From positions 1 through 34,864 of IMG/VR virus record IMGVR_UViG_3300047552_002041: DNA of 34,864 bases. The stretch is one strand, 5' to 3'. The notes under the pieces are model-generated. The model searched no databases, was not told the origin of the DNA, and saw nothing but the letters and a program-made list of their open reading frames with translations. Source of the DNA: a virus. The position numbers and the translations under genes are program-made. The stretch's first letter is position 1. Each line of letters starts with the position of its first letter. Positions 27,824 through 34,864 of the stretch are shown here, in pieces.

Positions 27824-28159
27824 ATGAAGAAACTTCTGATTGCCTCCGCCCTCTGTGCCTCGATGTCTGCTCAGGCAGCACCTCAAACACCGAAGCAGAT
27901 TCACGAGAGCTGCTCAGTGCTCTCAAGTGCCGTCACCACCTTCGTGAGGGACTGGCACAACAAGAAGCCCCTGCATCAGGTGAATGCGGACTTGCTGGTT
28001 GTCACAGATGACGCTCAGGCAGCTCGCTTGCTGATGGGTGTCGCAAATACCACCTACGAGCACATGGAGAACACGCTCGGCGACAAGATGGAGATTGGCG
28101 CCAGGCTGCCAGATGCCATCTACAAGCTGTGCTTCGACAAGCGCAGCAAGGCTCGGTAA
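27824..28159 (+). CDS. Secreted/periplasmic protein B (111 aa), paralogue of A
   Basis: Signal peptide MKKLLIASALCASMSAQAAP. Two cysteines ('HESCSVLSSAV', 'IYKLCFDKRS') at similar places to protein A, and a helical middle. The first 57 nt nearly match those of the previous gene, while the mature parts have diverged. It is the last early gene, ending 3 nt before the end of the opposite-strand gene at 28163. Confidence 0.68.
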   Translation: MKKLLIASALCASMSAQAAPQTPKQIHESCSVLSSAVTTFVRDWHNKKPLHQVNADLLVVTDDAQAARLLMGVANTTYEHMENTLGDKMEIGARLPDAIYKLCFDKRSKAR

Positions 28160-28162
28160 CCC

Positions 28163-28387
28163 TCAGTGCAGGTCATAGTAACCAAGCACCTCTTCTAAGC
28201 GCTGATACAGCGCTTGTACCCTTCGCGAGAGCTCCTTCGGGAGCTTTCGTTGTATCAGGACCTCGCACAAATCTCGCGCATCACAGAGAATTTCCTCTGT
28301 GTCTGGCAAGTCCAGCTCAATCCCACCCTTCAGTGGAACTTCGAAGTCGTCGATGTCCAGCTCGTCTGTGTCTAACTTCGTCATCAT
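28163..28387 (-). CDS. Hypothetical protein at the end of the late operon (74 aa)
   Basis: GGGAG lies 5 nt before ATG 28387. Acidic N-terminal half ('DTDELDIDDFEVPLKGGIELDLPD') followed by a helix ('LPKELSRRVQALYQRLEEVLGYYD'). It is the last gene of the late strand after the lysis-type genes. No family recognised. Confidence 0.6.
   Translation of the reverse strand: MMTKLDTDELDIDDFEVPLKGGIELDLPDTEEILCDARDLCEVLIQRKLPKELSRRVQALYQRLEEVLGYYDLH
28202..28258 (+). terminator. Large hairpin at the end of the early transcript
   Basis: CTGATACA (28202-28209) pairs with TGTATCAG (28251-28258), enclosing AGAGCTCC-TTCG-GGAGCTTT (28228-28247), followed by TCGTTGT. It lies in the coding region of the opposite-strand gene, 40 nt after the last early gene. 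A likely terminator of early transcription. Confidence 0.55.
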
Positions 28388-28496
28388 TCAGCTCCCTTCG
28401 GAGTGTGTCTTTTGAGCGTCTGTCAGTCTTGTGCTTCATTCGGCCTGGCTTCGTGTGAATCAACTCCTCGTGGAGAAGTCTTGCGCGCGGTTTCAT
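28317..28496 (-). CDS. Possible small basic protein coupled to holin (59 aa)
   Basis: ATG 28496 overlaps the holin stop (ATGA). Begins MKPRARLLHEELIHTKPGRM, then 'KHKTDRRSKDTLRRELNDD'; very basic. The last 20 residues overlap the gene at 28387 in another frame. Small basic proteins of this general look often end lysis or fibre blocks in siphophages. Real status uncertain. Confidence 0.45.
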   Translation of the reverse strand: MKPRARLLHEELIHTKPGRMKHKTDRRSKDTLRRELNDDEVRHRRAGHRRLRSSTEGWD

Positions 28497-28921
28497 TTCA
28501 GTCTCTTCATCTTCTCAGCAGTACGAAGTCCAGCAAGTCCAAGCAGGCCCGCGAGCAGCTCCCACAGATTGTCGTCAAGGCCAGGCAGCTCAACAGGCAT
28601 CGCGTGTCCGGTGATGAGAATGTAAGCAGCTCCGCCGATTGGACGGAGCAGGTACTGATAGCACAGCGCCGCAGAGCACACCCACCCGATTGATGGACGC
28701 CAACCAGACACGAAGAATTTATCTGACTTCGCCTCAATCGCATTGATGTCCGTCTGAGCGGTGATGAGCTTCGTCTCATTCGCCATCACGGCGAGCTCCT
28801 TGTCCAGCGCCATCTTCATGAGCTCCTGCTGAGCAGCAAGCTTCTGCGCTGGGTCAGGAATCAGACGGTCAATGAGCTTGCCACCGAAGTCAAGAATACC
28901 ACCAAGAGCAGCGAGGCTCAT
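28493..28921 (-). CDS. Holin of the GTA 3-TM type
   Basis: 142 residues. Fits the GTA_holin_3TM family (PF11351): N-terminal 'LGGILDFGGKLIDRLIPDPAQKLAAQQELMK', then 'DKFFVSGWRPSIGWVCSAALCYQYLLRP', with membrane segments around residues 75-105 and 120-138. The protein would form pores in the inner membrane at lysis. It overlaps the upstream gene by ATGA. Confidence 0.85.
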   Translation of the reverse strand: MSLAALGGILDFGGKLIDRLIPDPAQKLAAQQELMKMALDKELAVMANETKLITAQTDINAIEAKSDKFFVSGWRPSIGWVCSAALCYQYLLRPIGGAAYILITGHAMPVELPGLDDNLWELLAGLLGLAGLRTAEKMKRLK

Positions 28922-29352
28922 GCTACCCCCAGCAGTGCGCCAATCTTAGAGCCGAGCAGCGTCCAAAGAACAGAGATGACGAGCAGCGCGCCATAGACAC
29001 GCATCTCAAGAGATTTCAGACGCTTGTCAGACTCTTCGCTCACGCGTCGATGCTCAATCGCAATCTTCTCAAGCCGCTCCTCCATCTCTTGTTTCGCCCT
29101 TGTCGCCTCCATTGCGAGCTTCTCAGCCGCCTTTGTTTGAGCTTCCACGATGCGCACCAACCCTTCGATGGACATTGCTTGCTTGATGGTCGTTTCACGA
29201 ACATCCCGAACATCAGCCTTTACTGATTCCCACATGTGCATTTCGTCATTGACATGCTCCTTCAGAAGCTCGTCAATGCCGAACACCACTGTTTCTACCT
29301 TGATGAGTCTGTCGCGGGATTCGCGACGCTCTGAAATGTCTTCTGGTGTCAT
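28918..29352 (-). CDS. Coiled-coil protein with C-terminal membrane anchor
   Basis: 144 residues. A long charged helix (residues about 40-115: 'ETTIKQAMSIEGLVRIVEAQ', 'KQEMEERLEKIAIEHRRVSEES') followed by a hydrophobic segment 'MRVYGALLVISVLWTLLGSKIGALLG' at the end. Adjacent to holin, so possibly a lysis accessory (holin-like or spanin-like), similar in plan to XhlA-type proteins. AAGGGA lies 5 nt before ATG 29352. Confidence 0.7.
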   Translation of the reverse strand: MTPEDISERRESRDRLIKVETVVFGIDELLKEHVNDEMHMWESVKADVRDVRETTIKQAMSIEGLVRIVEAQTKAAEKLAMEATRAKQEMEERLEKIAIEHRRVSEESDKRLKSLEMRVYGALLVISVLWTLLGSKIGALLGVA

Positions 29353-29361
29353 GATTATCCC

Positions 29362-29568
29362 TTAGAACATGATGAAGAACTGAGCCGCGTTGAAAGCTGG
29401 TGGTTCCGGTGGAGTTCCACCGGCGAATGGCTGAGCGACGAACGGCATCCCAAGATAAACGATGTCCAGACTTCCTGTATTTAGGTTCTTTGCTTCAACT
29501 TGAAGAAATGGCGCCCCGAGATACACGAAGTCAAGCGTCTTGATTTCAGTGTCTGTTGGAAGTGCCAT
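29362..29568 (-). CDS. Small virion-associated protein with internal repeat (68 aa)
   Basis: Starts by TAATG overlap with the tail gene upstream. Contains the repeated phrase 'LDFVYLGAPF' and 'LDIVYLGMPF', 26 residues apart, and a Pro-rich segment before the end. Similar short repeats occur in small tail or capsid decoration proteins of siphophages. Function not established. Confidence 0.65.
   Translation of the reverse strand: MALPTDTEIKTLDFVYLGAPFLQVEAKNLNTGSLDIVYLGMPFVAQPFAGGTPPEPPAFNAAQFFIMF
29477..29487 (-). promoter_or_regulatory. AACCTAAATAC motif before the lysis genes
   Basis: A diverged copy of the late motif inside the 68-codon gene, 125 nt before the gene at 29352. Weak candidate for an internal promoter of the lysis block. 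Confidence 0.25.
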
Positions 29569-31799
29569 TATGCTTGACTCACTGAGAAGTCATCGAAGAC
29601 CATTGGGCCAGTAGCACCGCCGGACGCAGCGATGATTGCATCGGCGAAGAACTCCACGACGCCTGTAATCAGCGGAGTGAAAGTAAGCGTAAGCTCTTCA
29701 AACCCAGACTGCGATGCAACTGTCGTCGAGACTGAAACATCTGCTGCAAGAACCGTGCCGGACCTGTCAGAGGCTCGCAGCGCGCCTGCGGAGAGTGGAG
29801 CCGCAATGTTTTGAGAGAGCGCCCAAACCTTAGCAGTGACGAGAGAGCCGCCAGAGACTGCGATTTTACCAAGCGGTAGAGAGACTGTAGTTGATGCCGG
29901 CCCATTCACGCGCCAAGCATAACCTGACGGAGTGTGCCGATTAGATGTGTAAGCATCAGCAAGAGCATTTGAACCGGCGGCGGATGCGCTGGCTGAAAGA
30001 TAAAGGCGATTGACTGTCGAGTCTCCACCAACATTCATTACCGAAGTTTCTCCGGACGAGACCTTGAAGTTGTTGATGATGCCAACTGAGGAGCCAATGA
30101 AGCGCAAAGACCCAAAAGAGACCTTTACATTCGGTGTGAAGGTTCCACCAATGATTGTGCTATCATAGCATATTTGCCCAGACGGCTGCATGGCTGTCGT
30201 GCCGCCAGTGATAGTGGCACCTGTGCAGGTAAGCGTGGAGTTGCAGAGATTGTAGCCAATCGCAGCGGCCAGAATAGGGTTCGACGCTACAGTTGTAAGC
30301 GTAATCGAGCAATTCACAAGAGGAGCATTGCCATTGCCGAAATTCAGAAGGGTCGTCGGAGAGCTCAATACCGCGCCGTTTGTGTTCTTTACGGTGCCGA
30401 GAGTTATTGTGGCGCCGTAGAGCTGAAGGAGGGAGAGTGTGCTATTGTTATTCACTGCGCTTTGAATCGAGATTACGAAATTTCGTGCGTAATCAGAGCT
30501 ACCATTGCCACTAATAGAACCGACGCCGCTATTAGAACTCACATTTACAAACGAGAAGGCTGTTCCATCTGTGCCACTTGAAACACCAAGGGCCGAGTTG
30601 TTATAGCAAATGTTGGTAATGTTGTAAGTGCTTGGTGTCGTGGCATTAGCACCAAGACTAAAGCCAGTTCCGCTGCCGATGATGTCATCCACTGTAATAA
30701 ACATTGCTGGATGGTTCGCGGTAAAATTCAAAGCAGTCGAGCAGCGCACAAGACTGATGTCGCTAATAGTTGTCCCACCGCAGCCGTTGAGGCCATACGC
30801 CTGGCAGTTGATGTAGTCAATGTAAGTCTTGCCAGTCTGCGTGCTCATGTCAGTAGTATTCCAACCGCCAGTGATGGATTGGCCTCCGGCTGAACCGCTC
30901 ACATTACCAAAGGCTGTTGAGCCGAAGGATGTTGGAGCTGCTGGGCGGACGCAGTCGCGCTTGTATGTCGTAACTGTTTCCGTTGTGCCCGCGTAAAGTG
31001 ACACATTCGTAGCACTTGACAAGGTAGTATTACGCTCATCAAGAACTACCGTAGTCCCATTGATGCTTCGAATCGGCGCCCATGGCTCTGTGCCTGACCC
31101 ATCATTCTTGCTAATCAATGACCGCAGCGAGATGGAGTCAGCCGCAGTTGGGTCCTTGCACGCGATGATGTTGTCAAGCTGAAGCGTAACAGCGCCAGTG
31201 TCGGTAGCGCAATACAGAGCGATGGACTGCACATTCGACCCCATGTTAGCGCCAAGGTCGATTGTGAAGGCGTGCCACTGGTTCAGCAGCCCAAGAGCTG
31301 GAATGTTGAAGGAGTAGCGCTCAATCGTTCCAGCTGCATCATCGCAGAGCGAAAGGCGATAAACTCCAGCTGCAAGAACAGTGCCTGATGACTGCCGAAT
31401 CCAGAACGAGAGCTGACGATAGCCAGTGAAGTTCTGCGTGCCAATGCCCTTCCACGCAACAAGGCCTGTCGCGAAGCTCGCGCCGATTGCAAGCTGCATT
31501 GCATTAGTGCCTTCTTTAGCCGTTGTAGTTGTCGTGCTTGTCACATTAGAACCAACAGACCAAGTCGCTTCACCCATCTCAACAGTCTTCACAAGACCGG
31601 CTGGAATCGTAACTGTAGCAGAGCCTTGAGTCCAAGTCGCAGACCCAATGCTCGTCGGGTCAGGAGACTTCATGACTCTAATTGTGTGCGGCCCGCCTGC
31701 AGCCGCAGTCGCTGATGTTAGCGTTTTCTTTCGATTGGCAAAAGATAGCCCATCGTTCGCGTCATTGCCACCTTCAACATCAACATAAATTGTTGCCAT
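29568..31799 (-). CDS. Probable receptor-binding tail protein (beta-helix type)
   Basis: 743 residues after the collagen-like fibre. The start MATIYVDVEGGNDANDGLSF is the typical opening of right-handed beta-helix proteins of the pectate-lyase type. Residues about 75-205 form a jelly-roll/CBM-like insert ('YRQLSFWIRQSSGTVLAAGVYRL'). The middle has many short beta turns with Asn/Thr/Gly ('TYNITNICYNNSALGVSSG'), fitting parallel beta-helix coils, and the end is a beta-sandwich-like domain. It may bind or digest a host surface polysaccharide. AAGGA lies 9 nt before ATG. Confidence 0.72.
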   Translation of the reverse strand: MATIYVDVEGGNDANDGLSFANRKKTLTSATAAAGGPHTIRVMKSPDPTSIGSATWTQGSATVTIPAGLVKTVEMGEATWSVGSNVTSTTTTTAKEGTNAMQLAIGASFATGLVAWKGIGTQNFTGYRQLSFWIRQSSGTVLAAGVYRLSLCDDAAGTIERYSFNIPALGLLNQWHAFTIDLGANMGSNVQSIALYCATDTGAVTLQLDNIIACKDPTAADSISLRSLISKNDGSGTEPWAPIRSINGTTVVLDERNTTLSSATNVSLYAGTTETVTTYKRDCVRPAAPTSFGSTAFGNVSGSAGGQSITGGWNTTDMSTQTGKTYIDYINCQAYGLNGCGGTTISDISLVRCSTALNFTANHPAMFITVDDIIGSGTGFSLGANATTPSTYNITNICYNNSALGVSSGTDGTAFSFVNVSSNSGVGSISGNGSSDYARNFVISIQSAVNNNSTLSLLQLYGATITLGTVKNTNGAVLSSPTTLLNFGNGNAPLVNCSITLTTVASNPILAAAIGYNLCNSTLTCTGATITGGTTAMQPSGQICYDSTIIGGTFTPNVKVSFGSLRFIGSSVGIINNFKVSSGETSVMNVGGDSTVNRLYLSASASAAGSNALADAYTSNRHTPSGYAWRVNGPASTTVSLPLGKIAVSGGSLVTAKVWALSQNIAAPLSAGALRASDRSGTVLAADVSVSTTVASQSGFEELTLTFTPLITGVVEFFADAIIAASGGATGPMVFDDFSVSQA

Positions 31800-31817
31800 C
31801 TTAGAATTCCTTTAGAT

Positions 31818-34800
31818 TCAAAATCCGCGAACCATGGCGACAACATCGAACTTGCCAGCCGTTGAGTTGTAGATTACGCCAATCATGTCCTTCTTGCTTG
31901 GCGTAGTTGTCAGAGTAGTGCTTGTGATGTCCGTTCCAAGGCGGAAGCCAGAATCAAGCGTAAGCGTTCTGCCGCCAACTCCATCTTGAATGAGCTCAAG
32001 CACAATGCGCTGACCATCTTGAGCGTCAGACAAAGTGAGCGTCGTGTTCGCAGTCATCGAGATACGAAGAGTATCAATCGATGCAACTGAGACACTCGTC
32101 GTAGCGGTCGAGGCAGTAGCACTTCCAGTTCGTTTTCCCGGATACACCGCATCCACATACTGTCTTGGTGCAGCAACAAGCGCCGAGCTCGGGTCTCCCG
32201 CAAGCGTAAGGTCACCTGTCATCGTGCCACCAGTAAGGGAGAGCTTCTCAGTGTCCAGTTCATTCAGCGCTGCCTGCACATCAGTTGCGACGATGTTGCC
32301 TGCAGGAGTGTTGATGATGGCGGATGCTGGATGGTCCGGGTCAGTGAGACCACTAAGAGCACCGTGGTCAGTCTGCGCAGTCGCAGTAATTGAGGCACGA
32401 GTTCCAACAACACGCGTCACTGTCTCAACGCGAATCTTCGGCGTTGAGGCATAGCCAGTGTTGAAGCGAACAGTGACCTGATACAGCGGAGCAATCTCAG
32501 CAAACGGCATCGAACCAAAGGCAAGACTCGACACATTCTCAGCATTCGCAGCGCCAAGAGTTGCGTGCTGTACCTGACCAGGAATGATGATGATGGACTG
32601 ATTCGCAGAAGCGCTATGAGCTGTAGATGCAAGTGCTGGAACAGCAAAGACGAAGTAATTGACATAATTGTTGTTCGTCAGATTGCTAAGTTGCCAGACT
32701 CCGCCTGTGAATTGGTTGAAATACACGCCAGTACCGTTGTAGAGATACGGCACGGTGTTTGTGCGCGTAATCTCCCAAGTGCCGCTTGCGCCGCTGCGAT
32801 ACATCATTGCATACGGGCCGGCATCAGGACGAGCTTGAGTTGTAGTGCGAAGGTCCTCATCAGCAAGAGTGCCGCTGGCAACAGCATAGCTGATTGCCGC
32901 ATCAGTTTGCGTCAGAAGAGTGTAGCCACTGATTGCGAAGCCATCGACGATTTGTGTTCCATCGATGTCATGTAGGCGCTGATGCATGAACACATCACGA
33001 CCGGCAGTGTGCAGCTCATTCAGTGGCACGCCACGAGAGTTCGTCGCATCCCAGAAGACATAGCACGCAGGTGCAGTCTGCGCCAGATTCCACGCTGTCT
33101 GACTGGTGACGAGCGTGCCAGTATTGTCAAAGTAAATGAAGTGCCCACCAGCAAGAGCGCTGTGCGCCAGAGACTGAGCGCCAGTCTTCGTGTATTTCAC
33201 GCCATCAACGAAAAAGTCAAAGGTAGCACCAGTTGGCGTAATCGTAACTGTTCGCGTTGTCTCGTTGTAGGACAAAGTAACGAGATGATTGCCATTCGCA
33301 TCCAGTGGAAAGCCAGACATGCGGGTCTTGCCAAGAATCGCGTCATCGTTCGTCCAAAGGCCACTTGCTGCCTCATAGGTGAGCGTCTCGCCATCAGCCG
33401 GCGCTGTAAGCAGAATGTCATGAATCTCGTCGAGCTCGAAGCCTGCATCAACCTTGACATAGATGCTGCCAACCGTCGCGTGACTGCGAACAACGATACC
33501 AATCATCACTGCATGTGCTGGTGCAACTGGATGAGTAGTTGTCAGCGAGCCTGCCGTAGCACCAAGATACACCAGCGCTCCCTCAGCAAAGGCTGAGGTG
33601 TCGATGTCCCGAACAAGACCTTCAGTTGTGACGAATCCTTCAGAGTTGTCGGCGATGTCCTCAGTGGCAATGCCAAAGGTCGTCGATGACAGCGGCTCAG
33701 TGGTGTTCGAAGCCTTTGCAACAGTGACGCGATTGCCTTGAGCGCCAGTGAGATACACAGGCATGCCATTCAGAATCGCTGAGCCGGAGTTGTTGAACAC
33801 GCGCTGTACAAGCTCCTGACCAACCTGAAGCGTGACATTGCTGCCCTTCAGACCAACATCAAGCGTGCCATCCGTGTCATTCCACTTGATGCGACCAGCT
33901 TGACCAGTCGGCAATGCTGTCGTGTCGAAGTCAATGTAGTCAGGTGAAGAGATGCCACCTGTGATGTTCGTCAGCGATGTGATGTCATCATTCGCGCCAG
34001 TAATAGCGCGAGCCACCCAGGTCGTGTTGTAATCAATTTCATCAGTCTTCGCCAGAACTTGTCCAGCAATGCCGCCAATTGGTACGCCTGGGCCAGTAAG
34101 ACCAATCTCGCCTTGAGGTCCAATCTCACCCTGCGGCCCAATCGGTCCCTGCAAACCTGTCGGACCTTGTGGCCCAATCAGCGAGGTAAGCCACTCTGCT
34201 TCAGTGCCGACGAAGCCATTCGTTACTGCGACTTGATATGCAGAGTCACCATCTGCACCATCTGCACCGGCAGGTCCAGTCGCTCCTGTAGCACCTGTAG
34301 CTCCTGTCGCGCCAATCGGACCTTGAGGACCAACAATCTGCCCAACAGACGCCCATGCAGAGCCAGACCAGGTGTAGAGGTCGCCGTCCTCTTCAACGAT
34401 GTACGAATCACCGATAGTGTTCGGACCAACCGGCAGGTCCGCGATGAGCAGCACCGAACCAAGAAGCTGAATGCCAGCACCAGTTGCTCCAGCCGGTCCC
34501 TGAGGACCAACAGGACCAGTCGGACCAGCAGGACCAACATCGCCTTGAAGTCCCTGAGGACCAGCAGGACCAACAGCGCCTGTGGCTCCAGTAGGACCAA
34601 TCTCGCCCTGAGGCCCCATCTCACCCTGAGGCCCAACCGGTCCTTGCAAGCCCGTCGGACCTTGCAGGCCGTCAGCGCCAGCAGGTCCCATCGGGCCAGT
34701 GTCGCCTTGAGGTCCAACCGGTCCCTGAATACCGGCAACGCCTTCAGGACCTTGAGGTCCGATTTCGCCTTGAGGACCAATTGGGCCAGCAGGACCAACA

Positions 34801-34864
34801 TCGCCTTGCGGACCAGCAGGACCAGCAGGTCCTTCAATGCCCTGAGGACCAGGCACGCCGCCAG
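31818..34864 (-). CDS. Collagen-like tail fibre, main part (joins 1-189)
   Basis: Open at the window edge. The first 130 residues here are Gly-X-Y repeats (GPQG, GPAG, GATG), then a globular insert ('[20 protein letters not shown]'), more Gly-X-Y, and beta-rich domains including '[22 protein letters not shown]' and '[29 protein letters not shown]', the latter a fibre phrase seen in many phage tails. The C-terminus ends in beta strands. The bases at 34734-34864 repeat 1-131. Trimeric fibre projecting from the tip; receptor role inferred. Confidence 0.9.
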   Translation of the reverse strand, partial: GGVPGPQGIEGPAGPAGPQGDVGPAGPIGPQGEIGPQGPEGVAGIQGPVGPQGDTGPMGPAGADGLQGPTGLQGPVGPQGEMGPQGEIGPTGATGAVGPAGPQGLQGDVGPAGPTGPVGPQGPAGATGAGIQLLGSVLLIADLPVGPNTIGDSYIVEEDGDLYTWSGSAWASVGQIVGPQGPIGATGATGATGATGPAGADGADGDSAYQVAVTNGFVGTEAEWLTSLIGPQGPTGLQGPIGPQGEIGPQGEIGLTGPGVPIGGIAGQVLAKTDEIDYNTTWVARAITGANDDITSLTNITGGISSPDYIDFDTTALPTGQAGRIKWNDTDGTLDVGLKGSNVTLQVGQELVQRVFNNSGSAILNGMPVYLTGAQGNRVTVAKASNTTEPLSSTTFGIATEDIADNSEGFVTTEGLVRDIDTSAFAEGALVYLGATAGSLTTTHPVAPAHAVMIGIVVRSHATVGSIYVKVDAGFELDEIHDILLTAPADGETLTYEAASGLWTNDDAILGKTRMSGFPLDANGNHLVTLSYNETTRTVTITPTGATFDFFVDGVKYTKTGAQSLAHSALAGGHFIYFDNTGTLVTSQTAWNLAQTAPACYVFWDATNSRGVPLNELHTAGRDVFMHQRLHDIDGTQIVDGFAISGYTLLTQTDAAISYAVASGTLADEDLRTTTQARPDAGPYAMMYRSGASGTWEITRTNTVPYLYNGTGVYFNQFTGGVWQLSNLTNNNYVNYFVFAVPALASTAHSASANQSIIIIPGQVQHATLGAANAENVSSLAFGSMPFAEIAPLYQVTVRFNTGYASTPKIRVETVTRVVGTRASITATAQTDHGALSGLTDPDHPASAIINTPAGNIVATDVQAALNELDTEKLSLTGGTMTGDLTLAGDPSSALVAAPRQYVDAVYPGKRTGSATASTATTSVSVASIDTLRISMTANTTLTLSDAQDGQRIVLELIQDGVGGRTLTLDSGFRLGTDITSTTLTTTPSKKDMIGVIYNSTAGKFDVVAMVRGF
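34734..34864. repeat. Terminal redundancy, right copy
   Basis: Matches 1-131 with one difference (G at 34860, A at 127). Removing one copy gives a circular map of about 34,733 bases. Confidence 0.85.

Overview
The window looks like the whole genome (about 34.7 kb) of a tailed siphophage with lambda-like tail genes, probably lytic and infecting a Gram-negative host. The first 131 bases repeat the last 131 (34734-34864) with a single A/G difference at 127/34860. The collagen-like tail-fibre gene reads in frame through the joint: 5' end at 189-1, remainder at 34733-31818. The contig is therefore best read as a circular map. No integrase or CI-like repressor was recognised. The Gram-negative host is inferred from lambda M/L/K/I/J-type tail genes, a holin of the GTA 3-TM type and Gram-negative-style signal peptides.

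Late region, minus strand, read from about 21.65 kb down to 1 and on through 34.86-28.16 kb: small leader genes (21650-20117), an endonuclease VII-like HNH gene, small and large terminase, portal (DUF4055 type), a GIY-YIG gene, scaffold, major capsid protein, adaptor, head-closure and neck proteins, a second GIY-YIG gene, tail terminator, tail tube, tail-assembly chaperone pair (with an apparent +1 frameshift), tape measure, M, L, K, I and J homologues, a small tip protein, a collagen-like fibre, a probable beta-helix receptor-binding protein, a small repeat protein, a coiled-coil/TM protein, a holin and two small genes. No endolysin could be recognised. A motif read on this strand as GGTCTAAATAC recurs before portal, capsid and several other genes and may be a phage late promoter element.

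Early region, plus strand, 21.75-28.16 kb: a good sigma70-like promoter (21747-21775) starts a transcript that begins almost exactly at a 23-nt-arm hairpin. The loop of that hairpin is complementary to the loop of a second hairpin just before the replication-type gene (21914-23074). This gene carries iterons (GGCGGAAGTTACCA core) inside its own reading frame, as lambda O does, and more boxes after its end. Small mostly unknown genes follow, several from repeated promoter/leader cassettes (TAGAAT/TATGAT -10 with GTTAC boxes upstream), a 42-codon membrane peptide gene, two tandem signal-peptide proteins sharing nearly identical signal DNA, and a densely paired intergenic segment (24930-25100) that may be a structured RNA. 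At least four homing-type nucleases plus one nuclease-like early gene are scattered through the genome.

The best candidates for new biology are the pseudoknot-like leader of the replication gene, the iteron-bearing gene with weak polymerase-like motifs, the structured RNA at 24930-25100, the +1 frameshift site, the GGTCTAAATAC series and the hairpins carrying AGGGAG before the HNH and scaffold genes.
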